Shown piece after piece: positions 46,426-54,937 of a stretch of 64,000 bases of DNA. Origin of the DNA: Acidobacteriota bacterium (GTDB lineage: Bacteria > Acidobacteriota > Blastocatellia > Pyrinomonadales > Pyrinomonadaceae). Both the position numbers and the translations under genes were made by a program. Numbering within the stretch: the stretch's first letter is position 1; each line of letters opens with the position of its first letter. The notes under the pieces were generated by a model. It searched no databases. It was not told where the DNA came from and was given only the letters and a program-made list of their open reading frames with translations. Location: NCBI GenBank assembly GCA_019239425.1, contig JAFAZX010000029.1:1-64000 (forward strand). Direction: 5' to 3'.

Positions 46426-47241
46426 CCCTTCCAACAACGGTACGCGGTTCTGCAGGTCGAACTTGTAGCCGGCGGGGAGGACGTGGATGCGCACGCCGCA
46501 GACGGCGAGCAGCTCGTGGCGCTCGACTTCGCCGAGGTTCGTGTGCGTGAGGCCGCCGGCGTCGATGACCGTGACCGAGCCGCTGCCCGTCACCTCGAAG
46601 GTGTGCCCCCGGACGACGACCGCGGTGTCCTCGTCGATCCCCAGGCCCAGCTCGTGCGGGTGCTGCGCGATGGCCGCGAGCAGGCGGCGCAGGCGGCCGC
46701 GCTGCTCGAAGTGCTGGTCGATGAGCACGCCGGGCAGGAAGCCGAGGCCCGAGCCGAGCTCGACCACGCCCGCGCGCAGGGTCATCGTCGGCGAGCTGCC
46801 GACGATCATCACGCTCGACATCATCGCCGCGCCCGCGCTCGTCCCGGCGATGACCAGCCCCTCTTCGTGGCGCCGGTGGAGCGCCGTGTCGAGGCGCGTG
46901 CCGCCGACGAGGCGCGTGATGCGGAGCTGGCTGCCGCCGGTGAAGAAGACGCCGGTCGCCCAGCCCATGGAGAGCACCGCCTCCTCGCCGTTGGCGTCGC
47001 CGCGCGTCGTGACGTCGAGCGCGTGCACCTCGCGCGCGCCGAGGCGGCGGAAGGCCTGCTCGTAGAGTCCGTCCAGCTCCTTCGGCACGTCCGACGCCAC
47101 CGAGATGATTGCGATCCGCGCGCGCCGCCCGCCCGCGAGCCGCACGAACTCGCGCAGGATTCGGCACTCCCCTTCCCTGTCCTCCGCGCCCCCGATGACC
47201 ACCAGGTGCCCGGCGTGCTTCTCGACTTTTCTCTTCGGCAT
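46420..47241 (-). CDS. Second cyanophycinase
   Basis: 273 residues from the ATG at 47241; the frame continues upstream through a repeat and is not used. The serine nucleophile is in IAGTSAGAAMM; also HLVVIGGAEDREG, GVFFTGGSQLRITRLVGG and IDQHFEQRGRLRRLL. It is a clear paralogue of the protein at 45146-46060, without that protein's Lys-rich tail. The duplicate could differ in polymer form attacked or in timing. Only a weak ribosome site is seen. Same strand as cphB and cphA but separated by 359 bases of repeats. Confidence 0.92.
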   Translation of the reverse strand: MPKRKVEKHAGHLVVIGGAEDREGECRILREFVRLAGGRRARIAIISVASDVPKELDGLYEQAFRRLGAREVHALDVTTRGDANGEEAVLSMGWATGVFFTGGSQLRITRLVGGTRLDTALHRRHEEGLVIAGTSAGAAMMSSVMIVGSSPTMTLRAGVVELGSGLGFLPGVLIDQHFEQRGRLRRLLAAIAQHPHELGLGIDEDTAVVVRGHTFEVTGSGSVTVIDAGGLTHTNLGEVERHELLAVCGVRIHVLPAGYKFDLQNRVPLLEGK

Positions 47242-47274
47242 TTTTAAAGAAGGATACCGCAACCTTTTACTGGG

Positions 47275-47365
47275 GCAGAAGCCCGACCGTGAGGGAGGGC
47301 GCGGGTCTTTCATTAAAGCGCTGTGACGTAAGTCGAGACGCCCTCCCTCACGGTCGGGCTTCCGC
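47275..47365. repeat. Inverted repeat, GAAGCCCGACCG family, second copy
   Basis: 47275-47301 pairs with 47339-47365, with one change in the outermost word. Same element as 20741-20837. It sits between the divergent cyanophycinase and lysC genes. The remaining 100 bases to lysC show no lysine-riboswitch core that I can recognise. Confidence 0.85.
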
Positions 47366-47468
47366 CTCGCACTCGCGGTTCCGTTTTGGTATTCTTCGGC
47401 AGCACCCCTAACTTCTAAAGTCAGAGGCCGCGGGCGCGCCCGGGCGTCGCCGCACATTACTTCTCAGC

Positions 47469-48902
47469 GTGACGAAGATTCAGACCACTGTCTTGAAGTT
47501 CGGCGGCACGTCCGTCGAGGACGCGGCGGCGTTCGAGCGCGTCGCGGCGCTGGTGCGGGGCGTGCGCGACTCGCGGCCCGTCGTGGTCGTCTCGGCGATG
47601 AGCCGCTTCACCGACGCGCTGCTCAGCGCCTTCGAGCGCGCCGCCGCGGGCGAGGGCGGGGGCGCGCTCGCACACCTGGAAGAGCACTTCTCGCGCCACA
47701 CCGCGGCGCTGCGCACGCTGCTCGCCGACCTGCCTAAAAGGCAGGAGGCCGAAGCCGCGCTCTCCGAGCTGGAAGCCGTGCTCTCGAAAGCGCGCGAGGA
47801 GATCGGCGGCGCGTTCGCCGACGCCGCCGCGGGGGCGCGCCCCCGGCCCGTGCTGCAAGACCTCGTCGTCTCTTTCGGCGAACAGCTCTCCTCCTGGCTG
47901 CTCGCGCGCGTGCTCGACGCGCGTGGGATGAGAGCCAAGCAGGTCGACTCGCGCCGCTGCGTCATCACCGACGACGAGCACGGCCGCGCCACGCCTCTGA
48001 AGGAGGAGACCGACCGCCACACGCGCGCGCAGCTCGAACCTTTAATCGAAGAAGGGGTCGTGCCCGTCCTCGGCGGCTTCATCGCCTCCTCGGCCGCGAC
48101 GGGCGAGACGACGACGCTCGGGCGCGGCGGCTCGGACTACACGGCGGGCCTCGTCGGCGCGGCCCTGCGCTCGCAGGAGATACAGATCTGGACGGACGTG
48201 TCGGGCGTGCTCACCGCAGACCCGCGCGTCGTCCCGCACGCGCGCACCATCCCGCGCCTCTCCTACGCAGAGGCGGCCGAGCTGGCCTACTTCGGCGCGA
48301 AGGTTCTGCACCCGAAGACGATCCTGCCGGCCGTCGTCCGCAACGTCCCCGTCCGCATCTGCAACTCGCGTCAGCCTCAGTCCCCCGACACCGTCGTCTA
48401 CTTCGACGCGGAGATGACGCCGCGCACCGTCAAGGCCATCGCGCACAAGACGGGCGTCCACGTCGTCCACATCACCTCGGCGCGGATGCTCGGCGCCTAC
48501 GGCTTCCTGCGCGTCATCTTCGAAATCTTCGACAAGCACAAGACGGCCGTCGACATCGTCACCACGTCCGAGGTCTCGGTCTCGCTCTCGCTCGAAGACT
48601 CGGCGGCTTTGGACGCCATCATCGAAGACCTGAAGCACGTCGCGGCGGTGCGCGTCGAGCCGGGGTGCGCCATCGTCTGCATCGTCGGCGAGGGGCTGCG
48701 CTCGACGCCCGGCATCGCGGGCCGCGTCTTCTCGACCGTCAAGGACATCAACGTCCTGCTCATCTCGCAGGGCGCCTCGAACATCAACCTGACCTTCGTC
48801 GTCGAAGAGCGCCACGCCGCCGAGACCGTCCGCCGCCTCCACGAAGCCTTCTTCGAATGCGCCACCGCGGAGCTGGTCGCGGAACTCGGCGGCGGCCAGT
48901 AG
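47469..48902 (+). CDS. lysC: Aspartate kinase, monofunctional
   Basis: 477 residues from GTG at 47469. The kinase domain begins TTVLKFGGTSVEDA, with GRGGSDYTAGLVGAAL and DVSGVLTADPRVVPHA further on. Two ACT domains at the C-terminus (about 310-470; VDIVTTSEVSVSLSLED, NVLLISQGASNINLTFV) imply feedback inhibition by lysine or threonine. It phosphorylates aspartate, first step to lysine, threonine and methionine. It leads a seven-gene plus-strand operon. The stop codon lies inside CAGTAGGCAG, a minimal copy of the heptamer repeat. Confidence 0.95.
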   Translation: MTKIQTTVLKFGGTSVEDAAAFERVAALVRGVRDSRPVVVVSAMSRFTDALLSAFERAAAGEGGGALAHLEEHFSRHTAALRTLLADLPKRQEAEAALSELEAVLSKAREEIGGAFADAAAGARPRPVLQDLVVSFGEQLSSWLLARVLDARGMRAKQVDSRRCVITDDEHGRATPLKEETDRHTRAQLEPLIEEGVVPVLGGFIASSAATGETTTLGRGGSDYTAGLVGAALRSQEIQIWTDVSGVLTADPRVVPHARTIPRLSYAEAAELAYFGAKVLHPKTILPAVVRNVPVRICNSRQPQSPDTVVYFDAEMTPRTVKAIAHKTGVHVVHITSARMLGAYGFLRVIFEIFDKHKTAVDIVTTSEVSVSLSLEDSAALDAIIEDLKHVAAVRVEPGCAIVCIVGEGLRSTPGIAGRVFSTVKDINVLLISQGASNINLTFVVEERHAAETVRRLHEAFFECATAELVAELGGGQ

Positions 48903-48917
48903 GCAGAGAGCCAGTCC

Positions 48918-49937
48918 GTGAACTTATTCGAGCTGACAAGGACGCTGATGGGCATCCCTTCCCCTTCGGGCGAGGAGGGAGAGGTCGGGCGGTTCCTGGC
49001 CTCCTACCTGGAAGGGCTCGGCTATCAAGTTGAGTTGCAGGAGGTCGCGCCGGGGCGCGCGAACGTTCTGGCGCGGACGCGCGCCCGCGCCCGCGTCGTG
49101 CTCTCGACGCACATGGACACGGTGCCGCCGCACATCGCTCCGAGCGAGGACGCGACGCACATCCGCGGGCGCGGCGCGTGCGACGCGAAGGGCATCATCG
49201 CCGCGCAGTTGACGGCGGCCGAGCGTCTCCGCGAAGAGGGCGTGGAGGAGCTGGGCCTGCTCTACACCGTGGACGAGGAGCTGGGGAGCCTCGGCGCGCG
49301 CGCCGCCAACGCGCACGCCTTGGGGCAAGAGTGCGAGTACCTGATTAACGGCGAGCCGACCGAGAACAGGCTGGCCGTCGGGTCGAAAGGCTCCCTGCGC
49401 CTGAAGCTTCTGACCGACGGGCGCGCGGCGCACTCGGCCTACCCGGAGAACGGCGAGTCGGCGATTGAGAAGATGCTCGACGTGCTCGCAGACCTGCGCG
49501 CCGCCGAGTGGCCGCGCGACGAGTTCTTCGGCGAGACGACCTGCAACGTCGGCACGCTTCAAGGCGGCACGCGCCCCAACGTCATCCCGGCCGGGGCCGA
49601 GGCGCAGTTGCAGATACGGCTCGTGACGCCTTCGGCCGACATCAGGGAGATTCTTGAGAAGGTTGTGGCGGGGCGCGCGCGCGTCGAATACATGTCCGCG
49701 GCCGAGCCCGTGCGGATGCACGCGGTCGAAGGCTTCGAGCAGGAGGTCGTCCGCTTCACGACCGACATCCCGTACCTTTCGAGCTGGGGCAAGCCGCTGC
49801 TGCTCGGCCCCGGCTCCATCCTCGACGCGCACACCGACGGCGAGCGCGTCTCGAAGCGAGAGCTTGAGGAGGCGGTCGAGTTCTACGTTCGGCTCGTGAA
49901 GTCGCTTCTGAGTAAAGACGTGGGGGGACGCGAATGA
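48918..49937 (+). CDS. dapE: M20-family deacylase, probably succinyl-diaminopimelate desuccinylase
   Basis: 339 residues from GTG at 48918. M20 metallopeptidase with the two-zinc ligand set: STHMDTVPP, GRGACDAKG, TVDEELGS, NGEPTE and DAHTDGE. Typical start GIPSPSGEEGEVGRFL. Family members include DapE, ArgE and LysK; the neighbours dapB, dapA and dapD make DapE the best reading. Its stop overlaps the dapB start by four bases (ATGA). Confidence 0.85.
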   Translation: MNLFELTRTLMGIPSPSGEEGEVGRFLASYLEGLGYQVELQEVAPGRANVLARTRARARVVLSTHMDTVPPHIAPSEDATHIRGRGACDAKGIIAAQLTAAERLREEGVEELGLLYTVDEELGSLGARAANAHALGQECEYLINGEPTENRLAVGSKGSLRLKLLTDGRAAHSAYPENGESAIEKMLDVLADLRAAEWPRDEFFGETTCNVGTLQGGTRPNVIPAGAEAQLQIRLVTPSADIREILEKVVAGRARVEYMSAAEPVRMHAVEGFEQEVVRFTTDIPYLSSWGKPLLLGPGSILDAHTDGERVSKRELEEAVEFYVRLVKSLLSKDVGGRE

Positions 49938-50629
49938 AGTTGGCTCTGCTCGGTCACGGCGCGATGGGGCGTTTGGTCGAGCGCCTCGCGCGCGAGGCGG
50001 GCGACGAGGTGGCGACCGTGCTCGGCTCGCACGAAGCTTCGCTGCACGCAGAGGAGCTGGCCGAGGTTCTCGGCGGCCACGACGCGGCCATCGACTTCAC
50101 CGTCGCCGAGGCCGTCCCGCGCCACGCCGAAGCTTGCGCCCTCGCGCGCGTGCCTTTGGTCGAAGGCACGACGGGGTGGCAGGCACAGCTGGAGGAGGTG
50201 CGGCGCGTGTTCGAGCGAGGGGGCGGCGCGCTCATCTACGGCGCGAACTTCTCGGTCGGCGTCAACCTCTTCTACCGCGTCGTCGCGCGCGCGGCCGAAC
50301 TCTTTCAGAAGTTCGACTACGCGGCCTTCATCGAAGAGGCGCACCACTCGCGCAAGCGCGACGCGCCTTCGGGCACGGCGCTGCGGCTGCGCGACCTCGT
50401 CGCCGAAAGATACGGGTCTGAGATTCCGGTCGCCTCGACGCGCGCCGGGCAGATTCCGGGCACGCACCGCGTCGGCTTCGACGCGGCGGCCGACACGGTG
50501 ACGCTGACGCACACGGCGCGCTCGCGCGAAGGCTTCGCGGCCGGCGCGCTCGTCGCCGCCCGCTGGATTCAAGGCAAGACCGGCGTGTATGAGTTTTCGG
50601 AAACGTTGGAGGAGATACTTAAAGGGTGA
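49934..50629 (+). CDS. dapB: 4-hydroxy-tetrahydrodipicolinate reductase
   Basis: 231 residues. NAD(P)-binding start MKLALLGHGAMGRLV, EGTTGW, GANFSVGVNLFYRVV, and the signature EAHHSRKRDAPSGTA with the catalytic His pair and Lys. It is slightly short for the family through loss of N-terminal loop length. It reduces the dapA product in the lysine pathway. The stop codon (50627-50629) lies inside the first heptamer of the palindrome that follows. Confidence 0.95.
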   Translation: MKLALLGHGAMGRLVERLAREAGDEVATVLGSHEASLHAEELAEVLGGHDAAIDFTVAEAVPRHAEACALARVPLVEGTTGWQAQLEEVRRVFERGGGALIYGANFSVGVNLFYRVVARAAELFQKFDYAAFIEEAHHSRKRDAPSGTALRLRDLVAERYGSEIPVASTRAGQIPGTHRVGFDAAADTVTLTHTARSREGFAAGALVAARWIQGKTGVYEFSETLEEILKG

Positions 50630-50698
50630 ATGGTGAACAGTAAATAGGGAATGGAAAGAACGGCTTTCACCATTCCCTATTTACTGTTCACCATTCAC
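50624..50698. repeat. Perfect paired repeat, GGTGAAT/AGTAAAT heptamer family
   Basis: 50626-50654 is the exact reverse complement of 50670-50698 (29 bases). It begins at the dapB stop codon and ends 15 bases before the dapA ATG, so the dapA ribosome site (GGAGGTG) lies just outside the right arm. Confidence 0.9.
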
Positions 50699-50713
50699 GC
50701 ACCGGAGGTGCAA

Positions 50714-51634
50714 ATGAACGTCGAATGGATGCGCGCTTGTGCGACGGCTTTGGTCACGCCGTTCAAGTCCGACGGTAGTGTTGACATCGAGCGCATGAAG
50801 GCGCTGGTCGGGCGGCAGTGCGAGGGGGGCGTGCGCGTGCTCGTGCCGTGCGGGACGACGGGCGAGAGCGTGACGATGTCCGCGGACGAGAACCGGCGGG
50901 TCATCGCCGCGACCGTCGAGGCCGCGAAGGAGCACGGCGCGCGCGTCATCGCGGGCGCGGGCAGCAACTCGACGGCGCACGCCGTCGAGAACGCGCGTTC
51001 GGCGCAGGAGGCGGGGGCCGACGCCGTGCTTATCGTCGCGCCCTACTACAACAAGCCGACGCAGGAGGGCCTGTACCAGCACTTCCGCACGGTGGCCGAG
51101 GCGGTCGCGCCGCTGCCCGTCGTGCTCTACAACGTGCCGGGCCGCACCTCTTCTAACATCTCGGCCGAGACGACGCTCCGGCTCGCGAAAGAGGTGGAGA
51201 ACGTCGCCGCCGTCAAAGAGGCTTCGGGGAACCTCGCGCAGATCATGGAGATCATCCGCCACCGGCCCGAGGGCTTTCTAGTCCTTTCGGGCGACGACGC
51301 CTTGACGTTCGCGATGCTGGCGCTCGGCGCGGACGGGCTGGTCTCGGTCGCGTCGAACGAGGCGCCCGCGCCGATGTCGCAGATGGTTGACGCCGCGCTC
51401 GCCGGGCGTTGGGACGAGGCGCGCGAACTGCACTACCGCTGGCTGCCTCTGATGGACGTGAACTTCGTCGAGTCGAGCCCCGGCCCCGTCAAGGCCGCGA
51501 TGACTTTGATGGGGTTGATTGAGGAGAACCTGCGCCTGCCGCTCGTGCCCGTCACGGAGAAGACGCGGGCGCGCGTGCGCGAGGTGCTGAGCGAACTCGG
51601 GCTGCTGGAGGAGTCTACGCATGTCGCTGCGTGA
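50714..51634 (+). CDS. dapA: 4-hydroxy-tetrahydrodipicolinate synthase
   Basis: 306 residues from the ATG at 50714, with GGAGGTG six bases upstream; an ATG at 50651 would translate the repeat. TIM-barrel lyase of the DapA family: [43 protein letters not shown] with the catalytic Tyr, and AVKEASGN with the Schiff-base Lys. It condenses pyruvate with aspartate semialdehyde. Its end overlaps the dapD start by 14 bases. Confidence 0.95.
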   Translation: MNVEWMRACATALVTPFKSDGSVDIERMKALVGRQCEGGVRVLVPCGTTGESVTMSADENRRVIAATVEAAKEHGARVIAGAGSNSTAHAVENARSAQEAGADAVLIVAPYYNKPTQEGLYQHFRTVAEAVAPLPVVLYNVPGRTSSNISAETTLRLAKEVENVAAVKEASGNLAQIMEIIRHRPEGFLVLSGDDALTFAMLALGADGLVSVASNEAPAPMSQMVDAALAGRWDEARELHYRWLPLMDVNFVESSPGPVKAAMTLMGLIEENLRLPLVPVTEKTRARVREVLSELGLLEESTHVAA

Positions 51635-52451
51635 GCAGGTCGAGGAGCTTTTCTCGAAGGGCGGGGAATTTACTTCGACCGACCGGGAGGTCTTCGAGGC
51701 GTTCAAGCTGGCGCTCAACCGCGGCGAGGTGCGCGCCGCCGAGCGCGACGCGGAAGGGCTCTGGCGCGTCAACTCCTGGGTCAAGAGCGGCATCCTCGTC
51801 GGCTTCAAGATGGGCGCGCTCTCCGACATGAGCGCGCACGCCTCCCTGCGCTTCTTCGACAAGGACACGTACCCCGTCCGCCCGACCACCATCATGGACG
51901 GCGTGCGCATCGTGCCGGGCGGCTCTTCCGTCAGGGACGGCGCGTACCTCGCCGCGGGCGTGGTCTGCATGCCGCCGATGTACGTCAACGCGGGCGCGTA
52001 CGTGGACGAGGGGACGATGATCGACAGCCACGCCCTCGTCGGCTCCTGCGCGCAGATCGGCAAGCGCGTGCACCTCTCGGCCGCGGCGCAGATCGGCGGC
52101 GTGCTCGAACCCGTGGGCGCGGTGCCGGTCGTGATTGAGGACGACGTTTTGGTCGGCGGCAACTGCGGCGTCTACGAAGGGGCAATCGTGCGCGCGGGCG
52201 CGGTGCTCGCGCCGGGGACGATTCTGACGGGCGCGACGCCCGTCTATGATCTGGTGCGCGGCGAAGTCTACCGGCGCACCGCGGACGCGCCGCTTGAAAT
52301 TCCCGCGGGCGCGGTCGTCGTGCCCGGCTCGCGCGCGGTGACGACCGAGCGAGGGCGCGAGTGGAATCTCTCCCTCTACGCGCCCGTCATCGTCAAGTAC
52401 CGCGACGAGAAGACCGACCGCGCGGTGCAGTTGGAGGACTACCTCCGTTAA
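51621..52451 (+). CDS. dapD: Tetrahydrodipicolinate N-succinyltransferase
   Basis: 276 residues. N-terminal helical domain, then a left-handed parallel beta-helix of hexapeptide repeats (about 100-230; [57 protein letters not shown]). It marks the succinylase branch of diaminopimelate synthesis, matching the M20 desuccinylase in the operon. It overlaps dapA and is probably translationally coupled. Confidence 0.95.
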   Translation: MSLREQVEELFSKGGEFTSTDREVFEAFKLALNRGEVRAAERDAEGLWRVNSWVKSGILVGFKMGALSDMSAHASLRFFDKDTYPVRPTTIMDGVRIVPGGSSVRDGAYLAAGVVCMPPMYVNAGAYVDEGTMIDSHALVGSCAQIGKRVHLSAAAQIGGVLEPVGAVPVVIEDDVLVGGNCGVYEGAIVRAGAVLAPGTILTGATPVYDLVRGEVYRRTADAPLEIPAGAVVVPGSRAVTTERGREWNLSLYAPVIVKYRDEKTDRAVQLEDYLR

Positions 52452-52527
52452 AGGGGTGCTGGGTGCTGGGTTCCAGGTGCTGGGGAAGAATTGGTTTTTA
52501 ACCAGCACCCAGCACCCAGCACCCCTC
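52452..52527. repeat. Paired repeat, TGCTGGG heptamer family
   Basis: 52452-52486 (GGTGCTGGGTGCTGGG and onward) pairs with 52500-52527. It begins directly at the dapD stop codon and ends 23 bases before the next start. Confidence 0.87.
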
Positions 52528-52549
52528 TCAACTGATTTAGGAGAGTTTT

Positions 52550-53686
52550 GTGTCGAGTGAGTTCGAGCCGGCGCGGCGGCTGCAAGGCATACAGAAGAGC
52601 ATGATCCGGCAGGTCTTCGACCGGGCGCGGCCGGGGAGCATCAACCTCGGCCTGGGCGAGCCCGACCTGCCGACGCCCGAGGTCGTGAGGCGCGAGGCCG
52701 CGCGCGTCGTCTCCGAGGAGCAGAACGGCTACACCACGCACGCGGGCCTGCCCGCCCTGCGCGAGCGCGTCGCCTCCGATTACGCGCATCTCAAACTCAC
52801 GCCCGAGCAGGTCGTCATCACCGCGGGCTCGCAGGAGGCCCTGTACCTCTCGCTGCTCACGCTCGTGGACGAGGGCGACGAGGTGCTCATCCCAGACCCC
52901 GGCTTCGTCGCCTACCCGACGATTGTCAGGATGGCCGGCGGCGTGCCGAAGTTCTACAAGATGCCCGCGGCGGGCGGCTTCGCCTTCGACGCCGAGGCTT
53001 TCAAGGGCGCGCTCACGCCGCGGACGAAGGTCGTCGTCTGCATCAGCCCCTCGAACCCGACTGGGCGCGTGCTTTCGCGCGAGGACTTGAAGGCGATGGC
53101 GGCGGCGCTCGAAGGCTCGGGCGCGTACGTCGTGAGCGACGAGATTTACCGCGAGCTGTACTTCGGCGACGGGCGGCCCGCGTCCGTCTCCGAGTTTCGC
53201 TCAGACCGCGTGCTCGTCATCGGCGGCTTGTCGAAGTCGATGAGCATGACGGGCTGGCGTCTGGGCTGGCTCTGCGGCGACCACGAAGTGTTGAAGAGCG
53301 CGCTCGTCCTGCACGGCTACACGACGACCTGCGCCTCGACCGTCTCGCAGAAGGCGGGGCTGGCCGCGTGGACGGCCGAGGCCGCGGAGGCGCGCCGCGG
53401 GATGCGGAAGACCTTCCGCGAAAGGCGCGACCACCTGCTCGGCCTCCTCTCAAGTGAGTTGTCCTTGCGCGCCGTCGAGCCCGAGGGCGCCTTCTACGTG
53501 ATGGTCGACGTTTCCGAACACGGCGACTCGATGGCCGTCGCCGAAAGACTCCTGGAAGCCGGCGTCATCACCGTCCCCGGCGCGGCCTTCGGCCCCGAGG
53601 GCGAAGGCTTCCTCCGCGTCTCCTTCTGCGCAGACCTCGGCGTGCTCGCCGAGGGCGTGAAGCGGATGAAGGCCGCTTTGAAGTGA
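52550..53686 (+). CDS. Class I/II aminotransferase, probably N-succinyl-DAP aminotransferase
   Basis: 378 residues from GTG at 52550 (GGAGAG six bases upstream). Fold-type I aminotransferase: LGLGEPDLPTP, GYTTHAGLPALRE, AGSQEALYLSLL, ISPSNPTGRVLS, and the PLP lysine in GGLSKSMSMTGWRLGW. Related enzymes use aspartate, aromatic or succinyl-DAP substrates; the position between dapD and asd argues for the DapC step, but sequence alone does not prove it. The stop codon lies inside the next repeat. Confidence 0.85.
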   Translation: MSSEFEPARRLQGIQKSMIRQVFDRARPGSINLGLGEPDLPTPEVVRREAARVVSEEQNGYTTHAGLPALRERVASDYAHLKLTPEQVVITAGSQEALYLSLLTLVDEGDEVLIPDPGFVAYPTIVRMAGGVPKFYKMPAAGGFAFDAEAFKGALTPRTKVVVCISPSNPTGRVLSREDLKAMAAALEGSGAYVVSDEIYRELYFGDGRPASVSEFRSDRVLVIGGLSKSMSMTGWRLGWLCGDHEVLKSALVLHGYTTTCASTVSQKAGLAAWTAEAAEARRGMRKTFRERRDHLLGLLSSELSLRAVEPEGAFYVMVDVSEHGDSMAVAERLLEAGVITVPGAAFGPEGEGFLRVSFCADLGVLAEGVKRMKAALK

Positions 53687-53774
53687 TAAGTGATGAGTGA
53701 TAGGTGATAAGTGGTGGGTGACAAGACAAGAGACTTGCTTTAGTCTTATCACTCATCACTTATCACCTATCACT
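53681..53774. repeat. Paired repeat, GTGATAA heptamer family
   Basis: The left arm starts at 53681 (AAGTGATAAGTGATGAGTGA), contains the aminotransferase stop codon and pairs with 53743-53774 with some drift. It ends 13 bases before the asd ATG. Same family as 58212-58297. Confidence 0.87.
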
Positions 53775-53787
53775 CCCCGGAGGAGCT

Positions 53788-54840
53788 ATGAGCAGGAAGT
53801 ATCGGGTCGGAATCTTGGGCGCGACGGGCACGGTGGGGCAGCGCTTCATACAGTTGTTGGAGGGGCACCCGCAGTTCGAGGTGGCCGCGCTGGCGGCCTC
53901 CGACCGCTCGCAGGGGAAGGCGTACAGCGAGGCCTGCACGTGGCGACTGCCGGGCGACATGCCCGAGGCGGTGCGCGGCCTCGAGGTGCGGGCGCCCGAG
54001 CCGCCGCTCGACTGCGAGGTCGTCTTCTCGAGCCTGCCCGGCGACATCGCGCGCTCGACCGAAGAGTCCTTCGCGCGCGCGGGCTACGCCGTCATCAGCA
54101 ACTCTTCGGCGTTGCGCATGGACGAGGACGTGCCCCTGCTCATCCCCGAGGTCAACCACGAACACCTCGCGCAGCTCGACACGCAGAGGTCTGCGCGCGG
54201 GCTCGAACGCGGCATGATCGTGACGAACCCGAACTGCTCGACCATCATGCTCGTGCTCGCGCTCGCGCCCCTGCACGCGCGGTTCGGCGTCGAGTCGTGC
54301 GTCGCGACGACCTTGCAGGCGCTCTCCGGCGCGGGCTACCCGGGCGTCCCCTCGCTCGACGCCGTGGACAACGTCATCCCGTACATCGGCAGCGAGGAGG
54401 AGAAGATCGAGACCGAGACGCTCAAGATTCTCGGCCGCTTCGAGGACGGCGCCGTCCGGCACGCGCCCTTCAAAGTGAGCGCGCAGGTGCACCGCGTCAA
54501 CGTCAGCGACGGCCACATGGCCGCCGTCCGCGTGAAGCTCGCGCGCCAGGCTTCCCCGGAAGAGTTGCGCGAAGCTTTCGCGTCCTTCACCTCTCTCCCT
54601 CAAGAGCTGCGCCTGCACACGGCGCCCGAGAGGCCCATCGTCGTCCGCGACGAACCCGACCGCCCGCAGCCGCGCCTCGACCGAGACGCCGGCCGCGGCA
54701 TGAGCGTCACCGTCGGCCGCATCCTCCCCGACAACGTGCTCGACTACCGCTTCGTCGCCCTCAGCCACAACACCGTCCGCGGCGCGGCCGGCGCGGCGAT
54801 CCTCAACGCCGAACTGCTCGTCGCGACCGGCAGGCTGTAA
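53788..54840 (+). CDS. asd: Aspartate-semialdehyde dehydrogenase
   Basis: 350 residues, GGAGGAG just upstream of the ATG. NADP-binding GILGATGTVGQRFIQLL, catalytic cysteine in TNPNCSTIM, and the substrate-binding region SAQVHRVNVSDGHMAAV with the active-site histidine. The layout is of the archaeal/acidobacterial type (GxxGxVG start and ~350 residues) rather than the shorter E. coli form. It is the last gene of the operon and supplies both lysine synthesis and the homoserine dehydrogenase encoded at 19665. Confidence 0.94.
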   Translation: MSRKYRVGILGATGTVGQRFIQLLEGHPQFEVAALAASDRSQGKAYSEACTWRLPGDMPEAVRGLEVRAPEPPLDCEVVFSSLPGDIARSTEESFARAGYAVISNSSALRMDEDVPLLIPEVNHEHLAQLDTQRSARGLERGMIVTNPNCSTIMLVLALAPLHARFGVESCVATTLQALSGAGYPGVPSLDAVDNVIPYIGSEEEKIETETLKILGRFEDGAVRHAPFKVSAQVHRVNVSDGHMAAVRVKLARQASPEELREAFASFTSLPQELRLHTAPERPIVVRDEPDRPQPRLDRDAGRGMSVTVGRILPDNVLDYRFVALSHNTVRGAAGAAILNAELLVATGRL

Positions 54841-54844
54841 AGAC

Positions 54845-54923
54845 ATTTCACCACAGAGACACAGAGGCACAGCTTTGAAGTCATCAGACCTCAAGCTGTG
54901 CCTCTGTGTCTCTGTGGTGAAAT
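54845..54923. repeat. CACAGAG-family palindrome
   Basis: 54845-54878 pairs with 54891-54923, about 33 bases. It lies between convergent asd and the TonB receptor gene and probably serves both ends. Confidence 0.88.
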
Positions 54924-54937
54924 CCCTTCCGCGCCAC

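Noticed and set aside
47366..47468. Lysine riboswitch upstream of lysC
   Set aside because: The leader is short and I see no L-box core; the gap is mostly taken by the GAAGCCCGACCG repeat.
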